A DNA stretch of 64,000 nt from Parietichytrium sp. I65-24A (GCA_012862575.1 BLSF01000003.1:868001-932000), one strand, 5' to 3'; positions 18,708 through 29,421 are shown, counted from the stretch's first letter. Notes: generated by a model not told the origin, from the sequence alone. Translations and numbers: made by a program.

Positions 18708-19143
18708 TAACACTTCCTTTCTTCTCCCTAGACGCGAATGGCTCTGCTTCTCTCACTTTTTTTCCAAATGCCCCATAGTGATACTGAGAGCATCAAGCGG
18801 CGGGGGCTGGATGTAGCGACTAACATCCATGAGCCATGAATCGCAAACCTTTTAACCTTGGCAACCTTCAGTGTTGTCTCAAAAAATTATGAGAACTGCT
18901 TTTTTTTTTTTAAATCTTCAAAATAACTTTTCATTCATTCGACAAAGAAAAGAGCACTTGGAAAAAGTAGGAAAGCATTGCTTTGCAACTTTCGGCCTTT
19001 TTTGTGCCATACAACTCATCTTTGCTTTGCAAATTAAATGCTGTGGTAGATCATTCTTTGGTATTAGTTTCTAATTAAAGGAGAGAATAACAACAGTTGC
19101 CAATCAATAAAAGTATTTGTCGTATTGTGCTGTCACAGTCAGG
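18708..19143. other. Intergenic region between convergent genes
   Basis: AT-rich 3' flanks of the kinase and RGG-protein genes, with a T11 run near 18900. Nothing else was recognised. Confidence 0.6.
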
Positions 19144-20556
19144 TCAAGGTGTAGTCGGAAGGCTGTCGCTTATGGATTTGGCTTGATCCACCGAAGGCTT
19201 CACCCATTGTTGGTTCTGATACGTGGGATTGGTGTAACGATCTGTTCCCCTACCCCTCCCGCGTCCGCGCCCTCTGTTGTACCCGCCACGGTATGCAGGA
19301 CTGTACCCGAAGCCTTGAGATTGTTGGTGGTAATTAGAACCGGAATCATAGTTGCTCTGCTGCCCTTGAGCATCTCTAAGGGCCCCCGCGCCCCACACTA
19401 TACTACTAGAAGCAGCTTGAGCATTTTGGAGAATAGTCCCATCCGTGTTGTCCCCGCCACCACTATTGTCGGCTTCGTTTGCATTTCCGTGTGTGGGTGT
19501 ACGCTGATAGACCTTGTTAGAGAAAGTAGGCGTTGAGGCACCCCGGCCAAATCCACCTCGACTTCCACCACCGCCAAAGCCGCCTCTCTGAGCTCCTGCC
19601 CCAAATCCAAACCCGCTCTGCGTGCTCTTGGAAGGGGTGCCAAAGGGCAGCGCCGGGGCGGCAGCTTCATTGCTATCTTCTTCAGGGGCGTTTGTGTTCA
19701 AGTCTGGCCTAACGAAAGTTTTATTGCTAAATCCACCCCTTGACCCACCTTCAAGCGCACCACGTCCTCGTCCGCCCGCGGCAAAACCGCCTCGTGACGA
19801 TGAGGAGACAGAGCGATTGTCTTGATTTGATTCATTATCCTTGTCCTTGTCTCCGAATCGAGACCACTGCATCGACTTTTGCCGCTCAGCAATCTCGTCG
19901 GGTCTCAGAAACGATTGCGCTTTGTTGGCTTCCTCAGCTTGCATCTGCGCGAGCAGCCTGGGTGCCTCTTGCTCTGCAGGGTCTTTAAGCGAGTCCAAAT
20001 ACTGTGCAAAGTCACCCGGATGCCCGCTTTCCAGATAAGCAGCATACTGCTCCGCCAAAGATTGCGAGGCCGGGTCCCTATGCACTCTTTGCTGCGGCTG
20101 TCTTGACTTGTCCATGTCCGCTGCCCTGGACGATTTGAACTCCCGCGCCGAGTCCTGTGAAGTCGAAGTCTCTCTTTTGGCCTGCTTTTGCTCACTCACC
20201 TGGGCCTCCAGCTTAAGCTTCTCCTTCTCCAGTGCCCTGAATTTTGCCTTCATTTCTTCTAGCTCCAGCTCCGCGGCTGTGGGCCCCATTCCCAGCTCCT
20301 TTTTCACCACTGGCACCAGCCACTCGCACAACTCTTTCGGGTAGTCCCCGTCAGCCACATCTTCCAGCTGCAGCGCAATCTCCCCGAACTTGTTCTTGTT
20401 CGTCACCATCACCAGCACAAACTCAACCAGCGTCTCATCCGGCTCCTCCGCCGTCAGCTCCCTGATCTTGCCTTCCATCGCCGTTTTGATCGCGCCCAGC
20501 TCCTGCTCTGACACCGCCCGCGCCTCTGGCACTTGAAACTCCTCCCATTCGCCCAT
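19144..20556 (-). CDS. PWI/Nab2-N-like domain, RGG-box RNA-binding protein
   Basis: 470 residues, ATG start. Residues about 17-90 (IKTAMEGKIREL, TLVEFVLVMVTNKN, ELCEWLVPVVKKEL) look like the PWI-like helical fold at the N-terminus of Nab2/ZC3H14-type proteins. A coiled coil (about 95-130) follows, then a Gln/Ala-rich region, then several RGG/GRG clusters (about 250-280, 325-350, and YRGGYNRGRGRGRGRG near 430). RGG boxes bind RNA and are methylated by PRMTs. A role in mRNA packaging or export is inferred. No CCCH zinc finger, RRM or KH domain is present, so it is not a full Nab2. Its start lies 745 bp from the desaturase stop. Confidence 0.75.
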   Translation of the reverse strand: MGEWEEFQVPEARAVSEQELGAIKTAMEGKIRELTAEEPDETLVEFVLVMVTNKNKFGEIALQLEDVADGDYPKELCEWLVPVVKKELGMGPTAAELELEEMKAKFRALEKEKLKLEAQVSEQKQAKRETSTSQDSAREFKSSRAADMDKSRQPQQRVHRDPASQSLAEQYAAYLESGHPGDFAQYLDSLKDPAEQEAPRLLAQMQAEEANKAQSFLRPDEIAERQKSMQWSRFGDKDKDNESNQDNRSVSSSSRGGFAAGGRGRGALEGGSRGGFSNKTFVRPDLNTNAPEEDSNEAAAPALPFGTPSKSTQSGFGFGAGAQRGGFGGGGSRGGFGRGASTPTFSNKVYQRTPTHGNANEADNSGGGDNTDGTILQNAQAASSSIVWGAGALRDAQGQQSNYDSGSNYHQQSQGFGYSPAYRGGYNRGRGRGRGRGTDRYTNPTYQNQQWVKPSVDQAKSISDSLPTTP

Positions 20557-21301
20557 CTTCTCGCCTGCTCTTGCTCTTACTCCTGCTCTTCCTCTTGCTT
20601 CTTTACCTTGTCTGCTCTCTTCTTGCTTTCAACGCGCAGTGATTTCCGGGTCCCTTTCGATCCAAACGCCGCACTTTGACCACTCCGGCCCGGCGCAGAG
20701 CGACGCAGAAATTGGACGAGAGCAGTGGCCCGACCTCACAAGACGCCGCGCAGTCTTGGCAAAGTGCTTTTGATCCTTTGCTGTGGGACTGTACGCGCAT
20801 GCACAGGTGTACTCGCGGACCCTCTTCCGGACTACGCGGACTACGAGGACTACGGGGACTATGGTTCGAGGTAGGGGCCTGAGTGGATAGAAAGAATAGA
20901 AAGGCTACGAAAGAAAAGAATGTTCGAGAGCAAGGAGCTGTTCGTCGGTTCCAATTATGGGGAAACAATGCGGGCTCATCATGTGGGCTCATGAGCATGA
21001 GCATGAGCATGAGCATGAGCATGAGCATGAGCATGAGCATGAGCATGAGCATGAGCATGAGCATGAGCATGAGCATGAGCATGAGCATGAGCATGAGCAT
21101 GAGCATGAGCATGAGCATGAGCATGAGCATGAGCATCGGTGCAGCGAAGTGGTGCGATGGTCGTCGGAAAGGGAGGGGTCTACATGTAAACTTGGGAAGA
21201 GTAGGAAAGAAAGAAGAGGTTCGCATTTGACAGAACTGCAGGAAGGTGTTTTCTTCAGGGTGTTAGGAGATGTGTGATGGGAGATTGGGATTCACTGTAA
21301 A
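20557..21301. other. Intergenic region with hexamer microsatellite
   Basis: Lies between the RGG-protein start and the desaturase stop. It contains a four-copy 9-bp repeat (ggactacgN, about 20831-20866) and the (GAGCAT)n array listed separately. Frames across the array encode MS, HE or LM dipeptide runs and are not considered genes. Confidence 0.65.
20991..21136. repeat. (GAGCAT)n microsatellite, about 24 uninterrupted units
   Basis: 146 bp of perfect hexamer repeats starting atgagc and ending gagcat. It lies 166 bp beyond the stop codon of the delta-5 desaturase gene, possibly within or near its 3' UTR. Confidence 0.97.
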
Positions 21302-22621
21302 TTACTCGCTCTTGGCAGCTTGGCCAGCGTTGACGCCCACTTCGTGTAGGTTGCCGAAGGTATCCTTGAGCGCCTGGACGTATGAGCGGGCGTCGTATAC
21401 CAGACCATTGTCCTCGAAAAGTTTCTTGACGCGAGAAGAGATTGCAGGGTGGCGGAACTGCGGGCAGCAAGGGAACAAGTGGTGCTCGATCTGAAAGTTG
21501 AGGTAGCTCATCAGCCAGGTGACAACGTACGAGTCGATGGCAACGTTCGTGGTGTGCAGCGCAGCGTACTCGACCCAGTGCAGGTACTCGTCCTCCTCGG
21601 ACACTGGCAAGTGGGTGTGGCTTACAGCAAAATGCGTAAAGATGTAGGTACAGCCAAGTCCAAAAGTAAGCACATAGAGACCCAGAGACTCTCCCACAGT
21701 GTAGCCCATGCTCAAAAGAAGCGAGAACCAGCACACGTAGCGCAGAGCGACAGAAAATATCTCAAAGTTGCGCTTGGTGCGGACCATGTGGCGAGGATGC
21801 AAGTACAAAGTCCAGAAGAAACCAACGAGAAGGCAGGAGACTGGGGCAAAGATGTATCCCTGGAGATGAAGCCACTTTGCCTGGAAGCTACCTGGCTTGA
21901 CGCGACGGGCAATTTTCTCGTTCCAGGCGACAAGAGGAAGAGTGTCCAAATCAACGTCATGCTTGAGCTTTTGGGGGGTGGCGTGGTGCTTGTTGTGCTG
22001 GCTTCTCCACCAAGCCCCGCTCATGCCACACCCAATTCCGTACAAAAACTCTTGAAGGCGCAAGTCAACAGGGATGTTTCCGGTCATGCTGTAGTGGCCA
22101 GCTTCATGCATGAGCCACCCACAACGACCCTGCACGCACCCCCCAATCACGATGGCAGCAATAGTGGCCACGACGTTACCCTTGAAGGAGAAAAGGTAGA
22201 ACGAGAGAGCGAACATGGCTGCCAACTCGGCGCACCTGTAGATAATGTGGAGCGGGCTGGGGTCAAAGTATCCCTCCTTGACGAGCTGTTCGCGGAGAGC
22301 TACATACTCCCTCGTGAGTTTGTCATGGCGAGCCTGCTCCTTTGCGTCGTATTTGTACTTGATTGGGCCGTCGATCTTTGGCAGGGAGTTGAGGTACTTG
22401 TCCGCCTTCGAGGATCTGCAGTGGAACTCCTTGTACGCTTCGGTTGCATCAACTACCTCCTTGCCATCGGTGCACAAATATTTGATGATGGAGCCACCAG
22501 GATGCCTGAAGTTGGTTGCATCGTACAGCTGCCCGTCAATGAGCAACACCTTACGCTGCTCACTTGGGCTGCTCTTCAGCTCTGTGGCCTGCCTTGGCTC
22601 TCCCTGTGCTCCGCGACCCAT
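21302..22621 (-). CDS. Cytochrome b5-fused front-end fatty acid desaturase, delta-5 type
   Basis: 439 residues from ATG 22621. A longer frame begins with another ATG 36 bp upstream, but the internal start gives MGRG..., matching in sequence and total length the Thraustochytrium delta-5 desaturase as I remember it. Domains: cytochrome b5 (about residues 25-100) with heme motif HPGG at His40; membrane desaturase with three histidine boxes, HEAGH (172-176), HNKHH (about 209-213) and QIEHH (377-381). Gln replacing the first His of box three is the mark of front-end desaturases. Expected reaction: insertion of a delta-5 double bond into C20 acyl chains (dihomo-gamma-linolenate to arachidonate, 20:4n-3 to EPA) in the ER, using electrons from the fused b5. 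Delta-5 rather than delta-4 or delta-6 rests on overall resemblance. Confidence 0.92.
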   Translation of the reverse strand: MGRGAQGEPRQATELKSSPSEQRKVLLIDGQLYDATNFRHPGGSIIKYLCTDGKEVVDATEAYKEFHCRSSKADKYLNSLPKIDGPIKYKYDAKEQARHDKLTREYVALREQLVKEGYFDPSPLHIIYRCAELAAMFALSFYLFSFKGNVVATIAAIVIGGCVQGRCGWLMHEAGHYSMTGNIPVDLRLQEFLYGIGCGMSGAWWRSQHNKHHATPQKLKHDVDLDTLPLVAWNEKIARRVKPGSFQAKWLHLQGYIFAPVSCLLVGFFWTLYLHPRHMVRTKRNFEIFSVALRYVCWFSLLLSMGYTVGESLGLYVLTFGLGCTYIFTHFAVSHTHLPVSEEDEYLHWVEYAALHTTNVAIDSYVVTWLMSYLNFQIEHHLFPCCPQFRHPAISSRVKKLFEDNGLVYDARSYVQALKDTFGNLHEVGVNAGQAAKSE

Positions 22622-24819
22622 CTTACAAGTTTCTGTGCGGTTCCCGCGCCTGCTCACCTATCTCGAGCTTGAACTCGACTTGACCTCTGCTTGCCTTGCG
22701 CTGCGCGTTTGGCTCTTTGGCTGTTTGCGCCAAAATCTGCGACGAGTGATAGATAAAGGACTGATTCGCTTCCCTGTCAATCAATCGTCGTCTTACCAAG
22801 TCGACTTTCGCCTCTAAATTGTGTACTCCACGATAGCGCCGCCAGTATCGACGTCTACACAAAACATTCCAGTTATGCACATGTGTACTCACAGTCACTA
22901 CCGTGGGTGCAGCAGGTACCTAGTTTATCGCTCTCACAAACATTCACAAACCCTCGTGCAGAGAAGAGTGAAGAAAAGCCATGAGAAGCCATGAGAAACA
23001 CCATTCAAGCCCAAAGTTACTCACTGTCAGTACCACGTCGACCTGGGTTGCAGCCGTCGCTATCACTCTCGCTCACTCACTCACTCACCATCCAACCATC
23101 CAAATCAACTCGGGGAGGATGGGTTGAGTTGACGAACGTCCACATCTTTTTAGTCAAACGTCGAACCCGCCCAACACGTCAAACACGTCAAACATCGTCA
23201 AACGCTGCATGCAGTGTGGAGTGGCCCAACCAACTAATTCCTTGTCAGACAAAGAAGAGAAAGAAAGAACCTGAGAGAGTCGTCGAATGGTGATGGGTGG
23301 GGCAGGCTCCTCGCGGAACCAACTCATTCAGGAGAGCCTTCCGAGCGCCAGCAACGAACCGTTTCCGTACGAAGTTAATATGCTCAAAACGTCGAAGTGC
23401 GCGCAGCCACCATTCTTCTTTTCTCCTTTTTCTAATTCTAACACATCTTTTGAATTTTGATTCATGATCAATCAACTAGAAAAGAAAAAAAAACTTCTCT
23501 TGAACCCTGGATTGTGTAACTTTACGAAACTTTCAACGCAAAGCAAATCAACGGCGTCATCGCATCGACGCTATGCACAGTGTGCGCAGGGTTTTGTACT
23601 GTGAAGTGAGCCAAATATTTTAATGTGTGGCATGACATTCTAGAACGTGCGAACCGCACAAGACATGGGATGCATCCCGGAGCCGCGGGGAAGACCGTGG
23701 AAGGTGAAATCCGTTCGCGGAATTGTGAAAGCAGTCGGGAAATGGCAGGAACTTTTTTTCCGAAGCTTTTGCTTCCAATTCCTTTCTTTAATTTCTCAGA
23801 ACTCAGTTTGTTAGTTTGTTTGTTCACAGCGAATGAGGTTTCTTTTTTATCCAACACAGCGTTCGACGAACAGGAGCGGTTTATGCTTGGAAAAACCATA
23901 CCACCTTCTAGCTGGCGCTATGGAAAAATTGATCATTGTTAACTACCGGGTCGGCTAAGATGTCTGTGGGGACCAAGAAGGGGTTCTACTCGGTCTTATA
24001 CATTTACCTAGATCTTACAAATGACGTCTTCCCTCGACGCGAACATTCGGATAAGCGTTCTTTGTTCGCGATTGTTCCTTTTATTCCTCCTAAGCCCAAA
24101 TATTTAAAACTACGTAAATATCCCCAAACCAGTAGATAAATAGTTTCGGATATTGCTGAGCGGGAGTTTCGCACATACCCGAGAGCATAGCAAAAACCAT
24201 AGCAGCCACTCCAACTCGGCAAGAAAGCCGAGGACCTTCGCGTACACCACGGGCACCCCGCGCACACCTACCTTAGCGTCCCCATAACGCCGACCTAACC
24301 GAGGGCCATTTACTTGTGATGCTCGTGTGAATCACAAAACTGGTACTCGGCTCCTAGCGAGGACAACTGACATCGCGTGCAAGTCGGGGTACTCACGGTG
24401 AGTACGCGAGTACCGTGGACTTTGGACTTTGGACAGCACTGCTGTCCAAATAAATAGACTAGAGAGCTGGTGTGGGCTTCTTGTGAACGTGGGAACAGAT
24501 CATAGAACACATAGAAACGCATAGAAACGCGTTGTTGTGTTGTTGTGTTGTGGTTTTGTGGTTTTGTTGTGTTGGTTCTGGTCCTGAAAGTGTATCGGGG
24601 CACACTATAATTGAGAGTGCGTTTGGTCAATTTGGTGCTGCGCTTAATCTCCGAGGCTCGCGCAGGAGAGTATTTGGAGAGCGTGGCTGGTGGCTGCGAA
24701 GGTTACAGCCGTGCTTGCAAGCGGGCGCGTTTCATCTATTGTCATCTATTGTCATCTATTGTCACAGGCTTGTCGGAGCGTCAGCGTTGTTTTTTCTTCT
24801 TTTGCAACCGCGTTCGCGA
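22622..24819. other. Intergenic region, no gene recognised
   Basis: 2.2 kb between divergent desaturase and amidohydrolase genes. It contains cgtcaaac direct repeats (about 23152-23203), a ctcactcactcactcac tract (about 23072-23088) and three copies of a 12-bp unit tcatctattgtc (about 24729-24766). A 125-codon minus frame at 23522-23899 was examined and not accepted. Confidence 0.55.
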
Positions 24820-26148
24820 ATGATCTTCGGCCGCAGCTGTCTGCGGCGCCATGGTGCGCTGGCGCTGTATCCTCGACTAAGTCGAGGGCTTCGGGAACTC
24901 TCTTCATGGAAAGGTCCTAGCGGGGCGCGGGAACGCGTGGACGCGAGTGTGGCGGAAATGTGGGCCGAGCTGAAAGGTGTGCGGCGTGACCTTCACATGA
25001 ATCCCGAGATTGGCCTCAAGGAGTTCAGAACTTCGAGCTTGATGGCGGAGAGAATGCAGGCAGCCGGTTTGCAGGTGGAGACTGGGGTGGGTGGGACCGG
25101 GTTTGTGGCGACGCTTCAAGGGACTGGCGCGGCCACGGAGGGAAATAGTATTCAGTGTATAGGTATCCGCGCAGACATGGACTGCCTGCCGATGCAAGAG
25201 GAGAACACGTTCGGGCACAAGTCTCAGAATCCGGGATTCATGCACGCATGCGGCCACGACGGACACACGACCATTTTGCTGGGAACGGCGCAATACCTCG
25301 CTGCGAACAGGGACTTGTTTTGCGGCACGGTCCACTTTATTTTCCAGCCCGCGGAAGAGAACGCCGGCGGAGCAAAGCTAATGATTCAGGACGGCCTGCT
25401 GCGCACTCGCTTCAAATGTGATGAGGTTTACGGGTTGCACAACTGGCCATACTTTCAGGCCGGCCAAATTTCTGTCCGAGAAGGGCCAATTATGGCGAGC
25501 AATGATGAATTTGACATCACCATCAGTGGCCGCGGCGGCCACGCAGCCATGCCTCATCTCTCCGTGGACCCGGTTGTTATCGCGTCACAGCTAGTGTCAA
25601 GCCTTCAGCATGTCGTGTCAAGAGGTGTCGACCCTCTTCAGTCTGGCGTTTTGAGTGTCACTCAGATTCACGGTGGATCGGCGTACAATGTTATCCCTGA
25701 AACAGTCACCTTGAAAGGCACCATCCGCACTTTCCGAGCTGAGGACAGAGTTAAGATTGCCGAGCGACTAGAGTTTTTGAGCAAAACAGTAAGCAAAGGG
25801 TTTGGGGCTTCCTGCAATGTCCGCATCAGGCCTGGGTATCCTGCAACTTGCAACGCTGCCGATCAAGCAGTTTTTGCTCGACAGGCCGCGGCCCTTACGG
25901 TTGGCGAGGAGAACGTTGTTTGCGAGGATCCAACGATGGGCGCAGAGGACTTCTCGTACATGCTAGAAGAGTGTCCAGGATGTTATGTTTGGCTCGGATG
26001 CGACTCTGAAGGTAAACTACATGAGCCCACTTACGATTTCGACGACAATGTGATACCAATTGGCGTACAATTCTTTGTGAATCTTGTCAAATTACGTATG
26101 CCGGCTGCCAGTATTGTTCCCGAAGAGCAGGCCATGGGCGAAGTGTAA
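24820..26148 (+). CDS. M20D-family amidohydrolase, probably mitochondrial
   Basis: 442 residues from ATG 24820; the frame stays open upstream, but this start gives an Arg-rich, acid-free leader typical of mitochondrial presequences (MIFGRSCLRRHGALALYPRL). The body is a complete M20D peptidase/amidohydrolase: HACGHDGHTT with Cys144, His146 and His149 as metal ligands, QPAEENAGGA with Glu179/180, GLHNWP, the dimerisation insert with GRGGHAAMPH, MGAEDFSYML, and LHEPTYDFDDNVIP near the end. Relatives hydrolyse N-acyl amino acids, hippurate or auxin-amino acid conjugates; the substrate cannot be told from sequence. Mitochondrial location is inferred. Confidence 0.88.
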   Translation: MIFGRSCLRRHGALALYPRLSRGLRELSSWKGPSGARERVDASVAEMWAELKGVRRDLHMNPEIGLKEFRTSSLMAERMQAAGLQVETGVGGTGFVATLQGTGAATEGNSIQCIGIRADMDCLPMQEENTFGHKSQNPGFMHACGHDGHTTILLGTAQYLAANRDLFCGTVHFIFQPAEENAGGAKLMIQDGLLRTRFKCDEVYGLHNWPYFQAGQISVREGPIMASNDEFDITISGRGGHAAMPHLSVDPVVIASQLVSSLQHVVSRGVDPLQSGVLSVTQIHGGSAYNVIPETVTLKGTIRTFRAEDRVKIAERLEFLSKTVSKGFGASCNVRIRPGYPATCNAADQAVFARQAAALTVGEENVVCEDPTMGAEDFSYMLEECPGCYVWLGCDSEGKLHEPTYDFDDNVIPIGVQFFVNLVKLRMPAASIVPEEQAMGEV

Positions 26149-26447
26149 ATTAGCTCGATTAATCCTACTAGAGTGCTGCCTTTTTTTGGATGGCTTTTTT
26201 TAATTAATTATTTCCAAAGTCGTGTGGATAGAATTGCAAACGATTTTCAGATTTTAGTTTCTTCCTTCCTTGTCAAACCTGAAACTAAAATTATGTGCAC
26301 GAAAAGAAAAGAAAAAAAAAAGGGTAAACATGCTACTTATATATGTAACTGGAAATAAAAAAGCCAGATGACTGGAGGGAATGATGGAACAAATCCGGCT
26401 GACGCATACATAAAAACAAGGAGGCCTTGTTGTTCTGCCAAAAAGCT

Positions 26448-28364
26448 TTACAGCTTGGAGGACGGAGTAGCCTGTGCAGCCAAACAGAGATCCCTCATCT
26501 GGATCAGAGCAACCTCAAGATTGCCGCAGATGCGGTCGGCCCATTTGTTGCGACTTGAGACGGTAAATCTCATGCGACTGTCGAGCACACTGTACCCAAC
26601 ACCGATTCCGTGAGGAACGACCTCGCCAAAGCCCCAGCCGTCCATGTACTCTCCGACCAAGCCGCTTGTACTCAGCGCCCAGGTACTCGAGCGCGCGAAG
26701 GCGACATCGCTAAACAACTCAGCGCTTTCTCCCTCCTTCATGACCATCTTGAGACCGGAGAAGTGGCGGTCGCACCCCATGGCTGCAGATGCTTTGGAGG
26801 AGTACGAAGAGTGAGCCTGAGTGGCTGCCACAAGCTTTTGGTGGAGTTCTTTCAAGGAGTGTGCGCCAGAGGTCATTGCCTCGCAAAAGTCTTTGCTCTC
26901 GGAAGTCACCGACCGGGTCACCTCTGTCCGGCCATGCAGATATGTTCGGGTTTGAGTCGACTCGTAGGTGCCCCGAACACAGCCGAACGTGCGGTAGTAT
27001 GCATACTGAATGGCGAGCTGTGCAAATGCATCAGGTGAGACCTTGAACTTTTTAATGTCGTTCTTTCCATATCCGTGAAACATGCACACCTTGATCTCCT
27101 TGGTGGCGATAATGTCATCGAACGTCTTCTCAGCTTCTGCGATTGCCCGCTTGGCGTTATCGTCCAACGCAAATTCGATCCTCTCAGGCTCTGGTAGGGT
27201 GGCGGCCGTGTTTGCGTCCGGGCGGCCAGTTGCGACCTCGAAGCTATCAGCGAAGAGTCTATCCAAGCAAAAGTTGACCATGCGTGTAGTAGTTGTACCG
27301 TCCATCATGGCATGCTCAATGTTGGTGCCAGCCTTGCCGTTGTCAAACAAAACAAACTGGACGGTCTTGTCCCAGAAGCGGTTTCGCCCGTTCCCGTGCA
27401 AGAGGGCGCTGGCAGTTTCGTCCCTGGTGGTTGGGCACGAGTCCTCCAGGCAGATTCCGAGGATAGCACTTTCGATTTTTTCGAGTGCGGCGGCGTTGGC
27501 AGCACACTGTGAGCTGCCCAGCTCGGTGATTAGTAGCTGGCGCTTGTTGTACCACACATCACGGTCCTCGGCAGTGAGAATTCCGACTGGGTAGCAGTCA
27601 GTGCCCAGACCGTCTGCAATTTGTTTCACGCGGTCAAGTTGTGCCTCAATCTCATCCACAGTGAGCTGTTTCTTTGTGCTTGGGTCGATGACGTCAAAGG
27701 TGAAGATGCGGTTCTTCCTCATAACGATGATGTGGTTGAAGAGGTCTGGAGCGTAAGTGCGCACAAAGTCCATCTGGTTTGGGCCTGGCATGCGTGCAGA
27801 GTTGAACATGTACTTGTACTGAGTATTGGACATTGGTGCCTTCTTGCTCATGTCCGGTGCCAGGGTTCCATTCACGATCTGCTCGCGAAAGGCAAGAGCA
27901 TGGGTCACCAGCCTTGCAGCGCGCCGGTTCGGAATCATAGCAGAGTTCATCTCGTCCTGGAACTGCAAGAAGTAGGTCACGTTCCAAACAATGGAGTCAC
28001 GGTATCCCAAATAAGCCACCTGGTTCCAGTACTTGATGAACCAAGAGGAATCTGGGGTGCTTTCCTTCTTTTCAACGAGTCTTTTTTGCAGCTGCTCTCC
28101 GAGGCCGCCAGGCTTTGCGAACTCCTTGGCCTTGCGAACGGTCTCTTTGAACTGCTCTTCGGAAACGTGTGGCCGCGCACTCTTCAAAAACACATCGATC
28201 GTGTGTTCCAGTGGCGGCACTGGAAGTCTCGGGACCTTGTCCTGCTGCGCGTACAGCGGCATCGACTTGACCTCCATGTCCTTCGAGTCCAAATAGTCCG
28301 GGCCATGATCTCTGTAGTACCCCTTCTCGTACCCCACCAGCTTGCTCTTCGACTGCGGTCCCAT
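26448..28364 (-). CDS. Carnitine O-acyltransferase (acetyl type) with PTS1 signal
   Basis: 638 residues from ATG 28364, the first ATG of a longer frame. Family features run throughout: the N-terminal YxxxxxxLPxPPLEHTIDxxL region, the YWNQVAYLGYRDS block, catalytic His351 in IEHAMMDGTTT, and C-terminal VMKEGES / YMDGWGFGEVVPHGIGVGYSV. The family moves acyl groups between CoA and carnitine. The last three residues are SKL, the canonical peroxisomal import signal, and no mitochondrial presequence is obvious, so a peroxisomal enzyme exporting acetyl or medium-chain units after beta-oxidation is likely. Animal CRAT is about 626 residues, so the length fits. Acetyl versus octanoyl preference is not resolved here. 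Confidence 0.92.
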   Translation of the reverse strand: MGPQSKSKLVGYEKGYYRDHGPDYLDSKDMEVKSMPLYAQQDKVPRLPVPPLEHTIDVFLKSARPHVSEEQFKETVRKAKEFAKPGGLGEQLQKRLVEKKESTPDSSWFIKYWNQVAYLGYRDSIVWNVTYFLQFQDEMNSAMIPNRRAARLVTHALAFREQIVNGTLAPDMSKKAPMSNTQYKYMFNSARMPGPNQMDFVRTYAPDLFNHIIVMRKNRIFTFDVIDPSTKKQLTVDEIEAQLDRVKQIADGLGTDCYPVGILTAEDRDVWYNKRQLLITELGSSQCAANAAALEKIESAILGICLEDSCPTTRDETASALLHGNGRNRFWDKTVQFVLFDNGKAGTNIEHAMMDGTTTTRMVNFCLDRLFADSFEVATGRPDANTAATLPEPERIEFALDDNAKRAIAEAEKTFDDIIATKEIKVCMFHGYGKNDIKKFKVSPDAFAQLAIQYAYYRTFGCVRGTYESTQTRTYLHGRTEVTRSVTSESKDFCEAMTSGAHSLKELHQKLVAATQAHSSYSSKASAAMGCDRHFSGLKMVMKEGESAELFSDVAFARSSTWALSTSGLVGEYMDGWGFGEVVPHGIGVGYSVLDSRMRFTVSSRNKWADRICGNLEVALIQMRDLCLAAQATPSSKL

Positions 28365-29303
28365 CTTTCTCGTCCCCTCTCGCCCCTCGTTCCGCTCTTT
28401 CTTCTTTCTGTCTTTCCTTCCTTCCTTTCTCTGCCCGCTTGCAAGCCCACTCGCACAATCAGTCACTCGCTCACTTGCCTCGAGCTTTCTTCGACCAACA
28501 ACCTCACGCCAACACCGTCTCGCTTGCGGATCGTTCAAGGTCTGCCAGTTGTCAGTATTGTCTCTGTCTGTCTTCTCTGCTTGCTTATGCTTGCTTCACC
28601 TTTTCTCAATGCGGCAGGCTCCCCAGTGCACCGACCTCAACTATCAAAAACTATGAGACTGATATAATGGATGTGCCTTGCGCGCTCGCTCGCTCCTAGG
28701 CTGCAGAGTAGCGAGCGCTCTCAAGCTCAAGCTCTGCTAGCAACTCGAACCCCGCGTCGTCGATGTAGGGGGAGCAGAGAGAGTCTCTTTTACTAACTTG
28801 GTTCATTCTTTTGTTTGGGGGTATAAGAGATGCGGGCTCGGCTCATTTTTGATGAATTATGATTTTTTATTCAAGTGTCAGCTTTTGGACGGCTCTGGTC
28901 CGTGTGCCGGGATGCGACGGGGTAGGACCGGCGCGATGACCTCCCGAAGCAGGCCTTTCGACTGGCTCAGCCGCGCAAAAGAAACGTGACAAGACAAGAG
29001 TGGACAAAAGAAAGGAAGCGCTCGAGCCCATGCTTGATTAACCTCTTGGATTTCATGGCACACAACTACTCAACCTGAATACTGAAAAGAAGAGGACTGT
29101 TCTGTTCAGACGAGATGAGATGAGAATGAAACAGATTGAAAGATGATGAGGAAAATGCTTTTCAGGGCGCCGTGCGACTCACCAGACTCGTGTCAGTCAA
29201 ACCACAGAGTTGTTCGGGAAAACAGGCGATTCCCAGTGGATGTACTATTACACGACATAGTGAATTTGCGGAACGCATGGTGTCGATGCGCAGGGTACGC
29301 CGG

Positions 29304-29421
29304 TTGTGATGGGTTGTGCAATGTTGTGCATATTTGTGCATGGTTGTGCAAGTTGTGCAGGTTGTGCATGGTTGTGCTCCGTGTATAGCGTGTATAGAGT
29401 GTATAACGTGTATCTGCGTAT
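29304..29421. repeat. Imperfect ggttgtgca and gtgtata direct repeats
   Basis: Seven or so ttgtgca units with variable spacing, then four gtgtat(a)-based units. These are low-complexity direct repeats in noncoding DNA. Confidence 0.75.

Noticed and set aside
20883-21277. Frames encoding Met-Ser, His-Glu or Leu-Met dipeptide runs
   Set aside because: Pure products of the GAGCAT microsatellite, with no domain or good flanks.
23522-23899. 125-codon minus-strand frame
   Set aside because: No homology impression, no domains, in AT-rich intergenic DNA; could not be supported.
28725-28765. Possible Pol III B box (GGGGTTCGAGT on the minus strand)
   Set aside because: Flanks do not form a T-stem or any cloverleaf.
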